From: Apostichopus japonicus
Taxonomy: Eukaryota; Echinodermata; Holothuroidea; Aspidochirotida; Stichopodidae
Assembly (NCBI RefSeq): GCF_037975245.1
Contig: NC_092564.1
Coordinates: 7,227,984-7,291,983 of the forward strand
Direction of reading: 5' to 3'
DNA length: 64,000 nucleotides
In this document: piece after piece, positions 33,325-45,300 of the stretch
How positions within the stretch are numbered: the first letter of the stretch is position 1
Layout of the letters: each line of letters opens with the position of its first letter
Translations under genes and position numbers: made by a program
Notes under the pieces: model-generated
What the model saw: the letters and a program-made list of their open reading frames with translations, nothing else
Told to the model about the DNA's origin: nothing
The model's database searches: none

Positions 33325-36300
33325 CTGCAATGAAACAAACAGAGCGAGAGAAAGTAGATGAGAGGGTGAGAACACAAAATAAGGTTATTTTTTTTTGGGG
33401 GGGGGGGATATTCCAATAAATTAGATTAAAAATTATGGTACGAAATAGAGGGACAGGATGCAGGAAGGTGGGGCTTAAAAGTGTCATATCCTCCATCTGG
33501 TAACTCTCTGATCCAGCGTATTCATTGATAGATTTCAACACTACACACTCTAAGCATGTGTGAACAGCTAAGCAGGTTCCAGGCATACAGGTTACTTGGA
33601 ACTTCCAGCCAATATGACTGACCACTACCCAATGTGACTTACATCACTTTGACAGCCATCAGTCACCTCACATGACTAACTCTACCCAAAGTGGGGGACA
33701 TCATCAAACAGGTCAACCAATTTTATTTATTCTACCAATCAAGATTTCAAAATCACCCCAAACAGCCATAGACACAAGAACACCTAAAACAGTCACCCAC
33801 AACATGACTTCTTCCTCCACCCAAATAGCACACACTAATAACATGACAAGTTAAGCAAATTCAGTCCAGAGAGAGTCACACATAAATCAGGCTAGGCCGA
33901 CTTAAAATCTCTGCTATGAGAGCATCGTAGGTCAAGATGTAGCGAATGATTATCTTTGTATTACATAACAAGCTTTCACCATGTATTGATGTGGCATTAA
34001 CACAACAGGGTTAACCATGTCTTTTATACTGCTTTATCTGAACTGTGGAAAGTCCCTATTCTGATAATACACATTCACAACACTACACAGACCGCAGTAA
34101 ATAACAAATGTATGCAGTGTATTTATTGACACCAGGATTGAACAACACACCAAATGCTGATATAGTAAAGGAAGTAATTCTGAGAACTGACAACCACTGA
34201 ACCAACTTGCAGGAAACTACCGTTTATGACGTCATTCACTGACAAACACTTTCCTCGCTCTGCTGCACATCTTTTGTATCGATGTTTGCACATTGTTGTA
34301 TGGTTCTATCCTGTTGGTTGCTGTTACTATGCCCATTAGAAATGAAAGGTCAATCCTTGTTACTGTTAAGATGCATATATTCTCCTGACAGTGGTCCATC
34401 CATTTTTCTTTTCTGTATCCTTTGCTTAAAATAGTTTTATTTTTAACTAGCAGGAATCTGACGAGTATTTCCACAATGAAACTGAAATTATTTCAGCTTG
34501 CAGCTCTTTGGATATTTTTCAGGTCTTTGCCATTTGTGCTCATTGCATTACATTATTCATTCTTTATACTTTATTTTATTGTATGACATTACATTGTACG
34601 GAATTGTTTTGCATGGTATTTTCATTGCATTATCGTGTATTGTATTACATGACATTGAATGGTATTTTCATTGCATTATAGCGTATTGTATTACATTACA
34701 ATACATTGCATGGTAATGTATTGCATGGTATTTTCATTGCATTACAGTGTATTGTTTTACATTACATTGTACAGTATTGTATTGCATGGTATTTTCATTT
34801 CATTATAGTGTATTATATCATATTGTGTTGTATTGTGTTGTTTTGCACTGAATTCCATAGCACCTTGCTATCCAGTGCCACCTTCCTCAACCTCCTCCTG
34901 TACCCACCCCTTCCCCACCCCCCCCTCCAAACCATCCTTTTCTTTCATCAGCAGTAACTTACTTATTTCATAGTTCCTGAGAACGGCATCGTGGGCCTTT
35001 CGACGTGGTCCCGCATGCTGAAATGCTAGACCAAACTTGACTAACGTCTTGTTGTCATTCACCAAAATGTCAGCAACCTCTGTCTCCACTTGAATACCCA
35101 TCATCATTCTCTGTGTGACGGATGGACCAAGAAAGAAAAAAACTGTTATTAACAGATAAGTACCTAAACAATATGTCTTTATTGTTCATTTAGTCTTTTC
35201 CCTGCATTCCTCTTCAGTTATAAACTGTCTTCTCTCGCTCTGTACAATTGGTTCTTCAATCCCTTCCCACCTCCTACTCCTCCTCCACCCCCCACCCCTT
35301 GCCCCCCTCCACAACCATTGACAACATTTCTTAATTTTTTCTTCTTAATTGGAAACCTTGAAAACCAAAATAACCACAAACTGTTTTATTTGTTACATGG
35401 CAGAGAGAAAAGGAGTTTACGCCTAGAAGGGATTTGAACCAGTGACCTGTGGGTGACCTCTGGGTTACAAGCCCAGTGCTCTACCAACTGAGATTATAGC
35501 CCTTCGTTGGTGGCAATCTCGATATATATATATTTTCATATTAAGTTAAATTCAAACTCTGACCAGACTGTCCCTGTAAAAGAGAGCAAGATGTCAACAT
35601 CTCTTGGACCAGGACCCCCTACAAAGCTGTCCACCGTTACAAGATTTCCCTGCTTTTCAGTGGTTCCATACCTGATTAGCCATTCTTAATTCCAAGAGTG
35701 TTGTATTTTCCTTCATAGCCATCATGATCTTCTTGATGCCTTCACCTGTCAGGAAATTAGACTCCACATTGAGCGATTTCAGATTCTTGTTCTCCTTCAA
35801 CATCTGTGCGAGATACTGTAAAAAATGAGCAGAGACGTACAGAACAGGTTAATTACTTGATTACCTCTGAAGCAATTCATTTGGATGCCTCAAAAAACAT
35901 CAAAATTGACACAAGTCTTTTATACCACACACAAACATACACAAATGTGTAGTTAGGTAGATAGATAGAAAAGTGCAATTGTGGAGTGGGAGACAGGTAA
36001 GAGAGGAGCGAAGTAAATACAGAAAATGCATCTTTTAATCTATGACAAAGAGTATGTTTCACCTTCATGTGAAGAAGTGTCTACTTACAGGTGCGGTTTC
36101 ATCTCCTATCCTGGTGCTGGCCATACTCAATGACGTCAACTGTGTGTTCTTCTCCAGAGCTTCCAAGATATTCTTCACTGTCGGTATAGGTACACTCTTC
36201 AACAACAAAAAAAAAAAAAATAGATAAAAAAAAATAAAAAATTATATATATATATAATATAAAAAAGATTATAAAAACAGATAAACTATGACCAATCGTT

Positions 36301-39300
36301 TTTTGGAAAACTATAGATATCCTGATCTCAAAAATATTCTTATATAAAAAGCTGATATTAAATTGATGTTATCGTGCCATCAGACGGAAAACACTTTTGC
36401 AACGACACTCATTAATGCAAACTAGGCTAATTGTCCTAGAAACTTGAGACAGAAGTAGAAGAAGATTTGGAACTGGACAGTTAACATGCTCATTGAGGAG
36501 TTCTTGCCAGGTTTTGTCCATGAGTACATTTATGTTAACCCTTCTAATAGAGTTATGACCATTATTGACTTCAAAGTGATCAGTTTAACGTTTTTTTGCA
36601 CTGATGTGGACCTAACATGTATGAAGTTCATCCAAGCTGTAAATTTGAATTTACTGTTTACAAACACATCTGTTGTCAAAAAAAAAAAAAAAAGGGTTTG
36701 TCAGCGACAGACAAGAAGAGTTTTCAGGTAATTATTTTGATTTATTATATCTTAATTTGCGAAAAATTTTCATAAGGATTGGTAATTTTTATATTTTTTG
36801 GGATAAATTTGGCCAACAAATACAATCATCTGGTTCATTATTTTTTCTGTAATGAGTAAGTATTTTGTTATTAAACACTATAAACTTACTTTGATATTGT
36901 TGAGATTTAGTTCCTTCAAGGAGGCGTCGTTCTTCTGTAGTTGTTCTAGAGATTTGTCCACGTCCGTATCATTTGGAGGTTCAGCAGGTTGAATTTTCAG
37001 AGCAGAAAACTTGGCAGGACCTTGTTTAATTTGAGGATGAAAAATAGAACATAGTGTTATCTCAATATTTATGGAACTTTATTCTTCTTCTTTGATACCC
37101 AACTGACCAACTGCTGGTCTATTAAAGAGATCTCTGAGGTCTGAATTTATTCGGGAACAGTAAACTAACGGTGCACCATAGTAGATGTCAATCAATTATG
37201 AAAAACACCAATGTAAGGATCTTTTTTTTTATTATAATGTAAACTGTCCATACTGTTTGGCCATTGCTGTTTCTGTTTAATGGTTGTAACATTTTATCAG
37301 AACATTACAGTATCTTCACATATCTACCGCAGGGAATAATTTAAGGGTACAAATTTTGTGTAGCAGTTTTGAAGTTTGTCTCTAATAAAAATAATATAGG
37401 GTCCCTGTGTACAAAACACTTGCCACGCATCTTTGCACTTTGTACGGCAACTTGCCTGTATTGCATAGCATTTTGGTATGCGATACTGGATAAATAATTC
37501 CCCTGAAATTATGTACATGTGTTGTACTGTACTGTATGTTGTGTTTTCACAGTGAGTTGTGGACTGTTCAGGCTGAAAGATTCAGTCGGCCTATACACAG
37601 CTGAATGCAGATAATTTCTATAACAACAGCTGTGTAAAACTGTGTCTACGGTTGTGTTTTGGAGAAAAGAAATTGCCCACAATTCATGATTTAACACCTA
37701 GCCTAAACATCTACTTTCAGCCTAGGGGCATGTTTCTGTGACATTCCATAGGACTGGTCCTTTAGTTAACCACTGAATGGGCTCTATTAAGTACAGTTAT
37801 GTTCTCTGTTCAATTGAAGCTGTAAGAATAGAATACATTTTGGTTGATATGTGTCTAGGTTTTATACTGTTTAACTCCAGTATGCCCTAGAGTAAGTACT
37901 ATGACTGCAGGAAATGTCTGTTGACATCATAATATCCTACAATAGGAAGGATCAAAGGTCACACCCTCTCTCTACCTAGGAAGACCAAAACATTTCCATT
38001 ATTAAATTACTTCATATGCCATTTTATCACAGGAGACAACAGATTAAAACCAAGTGGTGGCTGGAATTGTAACAGCGAAATGCATTTTTTTTCCTTCATA
38101 TTTTTTAAAAACTTGAAGAACAAGAGCCCAAGGGCACTGTGGTTCCTTGCTTGGGGTATATGACAATACACATCATATTATCAAGCAAGATTGGGCTGAA
38201 ATAGTCCAAGTAATTGTCCTACATGTTCCCATAAAGTAACCAACACTATAGCCAACACTTTTGTGATCACAAAATGTGATCGGATTTTTTATCAAAAGGC
38301 ACTTTTGAGATCTATATATGGCGTCGAAAATGTAAGAAATATAAGAGACCTACAAGCGTGTCAACAGATATGATAACGATGGTGACCTCAGATGACATGA
38401 CCTTTAAGTTTCAAAATGTTCCACCACCCCATTCACAACTTGTCCCAAAATATCAACCATGTCACACCTTGGCATTGAGATTTAATTGCATTAAATGTCA
38501 AAAAATTAACTTTTGAACTTACTGTATATGTAACTTCACACACAAAGGTCACCCGGAGGTCAACCGACTGACATTTTTGATCGGTGAGACCTAAATAGAG
38601 CATGACTGTAAAAATTCAAACATTTTTTCTTTGCCCATTTTCTCCCCCCATAATACTACTTTTTTAACATTAGCTGACCTTTGGTGACCTTGGATCACAT
38701 GACCGTTAAGTTTGAAAATATTCCCCTATACCATTTGCAACTTGTCCAAAAAAATCCACCTTGTCACACCTTGGCACTTGGAGTTATTGCATTAAATGTG
38801 TGAAAATTAACTTTGACCTCAAATAACTTCGCACACGAAGGTCAAATGGGGGTCAACCCATTGACATTTATGATCAGAAGGTACCTTTAACATCTGAAAA
38901 TAGCATCGAAACTGTAAAAATCCCCAAAACACGAAAAGGTCACCAGAGGTCAAATTGAGGTCAAGGGTCACCCAGATGCGGGTCGACAATTGGATTACAT
39001 TGAAGCAACTCCCAACCCTAACGGACAATTTGTTCTCAAGTTGTCGCAAAAATACTAGTTTTTTATCATTAATTGACCTTTGGTGACCTTGTATCACATG
39101 ACCGTTAAGTTTGAAAATATTCCCCTATACCATTTGCAACTACTCCAAAAATATCAACCTTGTCACACCTTGGAACTGGGAGTTATTGCATTAAATGTCC
39201 TTAAAATTAACTTTGACCTCATATAACTTCGCACACGAAGGTCACACAGGGGTCAACCTATTGACATTTATGATCAGAAGGTACCTTTAACATCTGAAAA

Positions 39301-42300
39301 TAGCATCGAAACTGTAAAAAATCCACAAAACACGAAAAGGTCACCAGAGGTCAAATTGAGGTCAAGGGTCACTCAGATGCGGGTTGACAATTGGATTTCA
39401 TTGAAGCAACTCCCAACTCTAACGGACAATTTGTTCTCAAGTTATCGCAAAAATACTAGTTTTTTATCATTAATTGACCTTTGGTGACCTTGTATCACAT
39501 AACTGTTAAGTTTGAAAATATTCCCCTATACCATTTGCAACTACTCCAAATATATCAACCTTGTCACACCTTGGAACTGGGAGTTATTGCATTAAATGTC
39601 TGAAAATTAACTTTGACCTCATATAACTTCGCACACGAAGGTCACACGGGGGTCAACCCATTGACATTTATGATCAGAAGTTACCTTTAACATCTGAAAA
39701 TAGCATCAAAACTGTAAAAATCCACAAAACACTAAAAAGGTCACCAGAGGTCAAATTGAGGTCAAGGGTCACCCAGATGCGGGTCTACAATTGGATTACA
39801 TTGAAGCAATTCCCAACCCTAACGGACAATTTGTTTTCAAGTTATCGCAAAAAATACTAGTTTTTTTATCATTAATTGACCTTTGGTGACCTCGGATCAC
39901 ATGACCGTTAAGTTTGAAAATATTCCCCTATACCATTTGCAACTTGTCTCAAAATATCAACTGTGTAACACCTTGGCACTGGGAGTTATTACACTAAATG
40001 TCTGAAAATTAACTTTGACCTCATATAACTTAGCATGCAAAGGTCACCTTGGGTCAACTTATTGACATTTTTGATTGATGAGACCTAAATTAGAGCATCA
40101 AACTATAAAAATTGAAACATTTTTTTCTTTGCCCATTTTCTACCCCCAAAATACTAGTTTTTTGACATTAATTGACCTTTGGTGACCTCGGATCACATGA
40201 CCGTTAAGTTTGAAAATATTCCCCTATACCATTTGCAACTTGTCCAAAAATATCAACCATATCACACCTTGGAACTGGGAGTTGTTGCATTAAATGTGTG
40301 AAAATTAACTTTGACCTCGTATAACTTCGCACACGAAGGTCACACGGATGTCAACCAATTGACATTTTTGATCGGAAGGTACCTTTGATATCCAAATCTA
40401 GCATCAAAACCAAACATTTTCTTTTTTGCTCGTTTCCTCCCAAAATAAGCACATTTTTTCTAATGTGACCTTTGACCTTTTGACCTTGGTTTCAGATGTA
40501 GTTTAATCTCCTGATTCCAAAAAACAAAACGAAAAGTCTGTACAACCATCCTAACTCCGACCGAAAAACTTTGACCCCATATAACTTCGCACATAAAGGT
40601 CACACGGGGTCAACCTATTGACATTTATGATCAGAAGGTACCTTTGACATCTGAAAATAGCATCGAAACTGTAAAAATCCCCAAAACACGAAAAGGTCAC
40701 CAGAGGTCAAATTGAGGTCAAGGGTCACCCAGATGCGGGTCGACAATTGGATTACATTGAGGCAACTCCCAACCCTAACAGACATTTCGTTCTCAAGTTA
40801 TTGCAAAAATACTAGTTTTTTATCATTAATTGACCTTTGGTGACCTCGGATCACATGACCGTTAAGTTTGAAAATGCTCCCCTAACCAGTTCACAACTTG
40901 TCCCAAAATATCAATCTTGTCGCACATTAGCACTGGGAGTTATTGCAGTTTTAATATTTTCGGTTTTTGGACCATAACTGACCTTTGGTGACCTTTGTGG
41001 GCACCAAAAACAATAGGGCACACCTTCTCCATATGGCGAATCTATAGTCCAAGTTTGGCCTCAATCCAACATTCCCTTATTGAGATAGAGCGTACCCAAG
41101 CAAGTGTCACAGACACACACACACACACACACACATACATACATACATACATACATACATACACACACACACACGCCAACCTGACTGCATAGGTTCCTTT
41201 TGCTAAAGCAAGGAACCAAAAATGGAAGAACATTTAATGTGCAAAAGTTAAACATTTCTTTAATATTACCAGAGAAGCCTAGAAACTGTTTCGTCTAGTT
41301 GTACAGTAGCACCACTTGTTCACCCTCTATTCCCAGTATTAAATACAGAACAAATCCCTGTACCAAAGTGTACCTATGTGCTTAGCATTATCATTCTCTT
41401 TTGAATTCCAAACATCACAAACCGCAGTAGGCCTGACGATAATCACATCTGATCTGAAGTGTTCTTGACATATTCAGGAAGTTCTACTATTGGATTAACG
41501 ATCCAGTGAGTATCCTGAAATATTTATTCCTGACCTGTCAGGATATTCAATCTTAAGTGGAGTGAACAACCATTTCCTTAATAAGGTTCACCATTTATAA
41601 TTTAGTGCATAGCAACACTTCTGTTTATGGAAATTGGAGAAGTAAAGTGCTAGAATATATGTCATGGATGAACTTTGATGGTGTGGTAGGGAGGTATATT
41701 CTTTTAGAAGCCATAAATTAAAATAAGTTTTAATGAATTTAAACCCTGAGATGATGTCAAACAAACATAAACACATTATGGCATGGATATGTTTCCTACT
41801 TTTGAAATTTAACATTCCATTCATAACACCGCCTGTGTCAGTCTGATGTTTGAAATAAAAAATAATATGCTAATTCTTCACTAACAAGGCAGGGGGAGGG
41901 GGGCTACAGTCTGAGGAACATAAGCACATACCACAGTAATGTGATGGTAGGATACCAGCCAGTAGGCTTAAAATAAATTTTTGAGTGGATTAACTACTTG
42001 AGTGACTCCAAGTGAAATTTAGTACTCTGTTCAAGCCAACCAGCCGGTACCAGTACTGACAAAGATTATCTTAAATGTTGCAATGGGCTATACATTTTGT
42101 ATAACAGAATGACTTAAACACTTTGAAAGATTGTGCAACAACCCATAATCTTTTTTGGGGGTCTTTTTTGGCAGGGGTTGGTGGGGGGGGAGGGAGGGAG
42201 GGTCCCGTTGGATGTCAGGTCTGCGCAACCATTAGTCAAATGTTCAAATATATAGTCTTTCAATCGTTTCCATGTGATACAAGTGAACCAAGGTCTCTCG

Positions 42301-45300
42301 AATATCTCAAAAGAAAACCTTCTTATGTTAATTGTGTAAAATGTGTTCATTTTAGCACTTCACACTTCGCACAGCAACATACTTGACCTCACCTTTGAAG
42401 GTCATCCTGTCCGGATCCAGTGTTTCTTCTGCAATGGCAGCATTTAACTGATCTTGATTCAACATACTGTGGATCCCCAGGATACCTTGATACAAGAAAC
42501 GCAGGAAAGATGGCGGAAAAATAATAAACTGATGATGATGATGAAGATGCAGAGAAATGGAAGAGATAAAACATGTTTTACAGTAGGTAATACTATATAG
42601 CAGCATATGCATGGGGACACCTCACAACCCACAATGGTACTTCCCCTAACTCAACTCTTGCTATGGTTAAAATGGGGGAAGGGTACAACTTGTGAAGGAT
42701 TTGATGGGTTCATGTTACTATGTCAGTGTGATAACATTCATTTTGTGTTTAACTGCAGCAAAAATGAAAAGGACCATCCTGCTTGTCAGGACATAAAATA
42801 TCTCATCCATCATAAATTTAAAAAAGAAACATTTTGCCTTTCAAACAAATTAGAAAAGAGCACCAAAGGACACTACCATTAAAGGTAGCCTTGGAAGTTA
42901 CCAATGGGGTAATGCTGTATAAAGTTCACAGTAAACGGATGGAGTAAAGAATGTGTTATGCTTCAGTTGGCTTTACACAGAAAAGTACTAAAACTATTGA
43001 AAACCCAATTGTTTGTTTTTACATTCAGAGGAAAGGTCTACAAACAGACTGATGTAATGTCCAATACATTATGAACACTACCAGAATGTTTACACATAGA
43101 GCTGCTTGGTTTGGCAATAAGCCCTGGGATCTTACAAACTCTGCAGTTTCAGGGAATACACACAAAACATTTTCAAAAGGGATGTTTAGGCAAAAGGAAA
43201 AAAGTTTCCACAACAGACCACCAAATTGGATATCAATATATATAAGATAACACAAGGAAATGAAACAGGAATTTAAGAAAGAAACCTTTGCTATATGTTT
43301 GCAACAACAAAGCATAATGAAGGGGGTCACTAGGGTCAGTGAGGGTGTACAGTGTTAAAAGATTACCAGGGCATTCTAGACAAGGTAGAATGTGGTGCAT
43401 AGGTTGTGGGGAGACAGGTAAGTGGGGAACGAAGTAAATAAGCATAATGTATGTTAACGAAACATAGTGATCAAACTGCTGTAGAAACAGTTTAATAAAG
43501 ACACCACCATAAAGTCATGGCTTGAGATGGTGGAAATAGGATGAGGTTACCTGTTAGGGTCAAAGATGGATCTACAGCTAAAATATGGCGAGAGTAGCTC
43601 TTAGAAGCAAGAATAACGTAAATTGATAACATCAGAAAACCAGATCTGACAAGTAAACATTGTAATAATATCAACATAATGTTAATACGGATGGGGGAGG
43701 GAGAGGGGGATCTTGAACCGATTACAGGCGTTGGGTGGCAAATTACAGCGGGATCAAGGGCAGGCATTAGATCAAATTGGATTTTTAGATGCGGGTATTT
43801 AACGATGAGGGAGACTGAAGATCACATACCTGCTAACTGAACCAAATCCTCCTCCGTGGCATCTTCCAAGGCAGTTTCCCATTCTTCGCCAATGTCTACC
43901 TTCTGACCATTTTCTTCAACTTTCTTCTCTTCTTTCTTCGGAGTAAACACTTTACCTAAGAAATTTAAAGACAACAATAAAGAACAATGAGTTTCTGACC
44001 AGTTGATCTACGAACTGTTCTTGATAGTGAGTATAAACACTTTACCTGTAAAATCGCAGAAATCAACAAAGAACGATGACTTTTTGTGTACAAGTCAATG
44101 GGCTTCTGTACCAGCTACAAACACTGTTGTATAAAAGAGGGCAACATTTTTACCAGTGGCTGGAGCCATGATATATATAGTCCTATGAAAGGATGGATAG
44201 GTTTACAACGACAGTGGAAAAGATACGGAGACAAGTAGAGACAAGTAAAGGTATGTTGTTAGTGTATGCACCTGGAGGTATGCATGAGAAACACCTAAGT
44301 CGTTGGTTCCAATCCTGTTTTAACAAGATCTTTGCTTTTTTCATATTAATTTTTTAAATTGTTCATTTTCACAGTCAGCTTTAATTCTGCTGTTGATTTA
44401 TGTATTAATGCACTTAATGATTTCAGGTCAAACAAGTGTTCCTGTGTTACCCTCAACCTTACCCGTACCCATAAATACAGCCAAAGTAAATCTCTCTCCA
44501 TGCTACTGCTACTGCCAACCAAACATCCAAACCTATATTTATTCTTTATAATTTCACAAAAGTAAAGGTAGCAAAGTCGCATGAGTTTAGATATTCAACA
44601 CACGCAGTACACTACAGTAAGTTAGTTCACAACTTCAACAATTAAGGTCTATGAAAAGCTGCCAAAAGAAAAAGCTGAAATTTACTGATAAAAGTCACTG
44701 AAGAAACTGTATCACATTCAAATGTACACCGATAGAAGTTTCAACCAACTACATTTTTGGCAAACGTACTGTATGCCTTTAAACATCAGGACCAGCAATG
44801 TTGTGTCAAAATGCTATACAAACTGATAAACGAGGTTAACAAGCGAGCATAAAGAAAATACAGATCGAAAGATACAGACAGAAAGCAAGAGCCCTTGTCA
44901 AAGTGCAAGACTTTTTATCATAAAAATCAACAAGATAGTATGTTAGGCCTTTGTCGTCAAGCTCTCTAGAGTACCTGTACTTCTGTACTGAATAACCTTA
45001 ACTGTACACGCATTGGCTGATATATATCGCATGTGGTAGTACTACTAGTGAATCAATAGTAACAGGCCGCAGTAGCACATTACTGTGCCCACACAGTAGG
45101 CAGCATTATCAACGGCTTGAAGCTGGAATGTCGTTTCCAGAAGACAACTGACTCATTGTAAACATTCGAAAGCCTTGCTTCGTTACATACCATGTTGTAA
45201 TATGCAGGCTGTATGTACCATAGACAGTTGTTAACAGTGTACAGTACTGTATGTATAGAAAGACATGTAAAGAGAGGAATAAATTAGGTTGGAAACTTAT

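Larger units (their letters stand above)
38141..41217. mobile_element. 3.1 kb element with 12-bp inverted ends filled with about 400-bp tandem units
   Basis: GGTTCCTTGCTT at 38141-38152 has its exact reverse complement at 41206-41217. Near the right end GGTTCCTTTTGCT/AGCAAGGAACC makes a hairpin (41192-41217). Inside, TGACCTTTGG unit starts are at 38675, 39074, 39475, 39877, 40173, 40831 and 40979: three complete steps of 399-402, then shortened or compound ones. A (CA)n/(CATA)n tract is at 41112-41175. Inverted ends, tandem repeats and a terminal hairpin together resemble nonautonomous Helentron-type elements, but this is only an analogy and no target duplication was found. Confidence 0.6.
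37021..42392 (-). other. Tropomodulin intron 4
   Basis: 5.4 kb. The middle, 38141-41217, is a tandem-repeat-filled mobile element (own entry). The flanks, 37021-38140 and 41218-42392, are AT-rich without recognisable coding sequence, except for a G-rich quadruplex-like tract at 42175-42203. Confidence 0.6.

Noticed and set aside
34498..34957. Open frames rich in Ile-Val-Leu-His
   Set aside because: They arise from the TTGCATGGTATTTTCATTGC repeat in tropomodulin intron 8.
38675..40990. CRISPR-like array
   Set aside because: Units of about 400 bp with no spacers, in an animal intron; a mobile-element tandem repeat.
41042..41255. Open frames rich in Val-Cys/Thr-His
   Set aside because: They are translations of the CA/CATA microsatellite.
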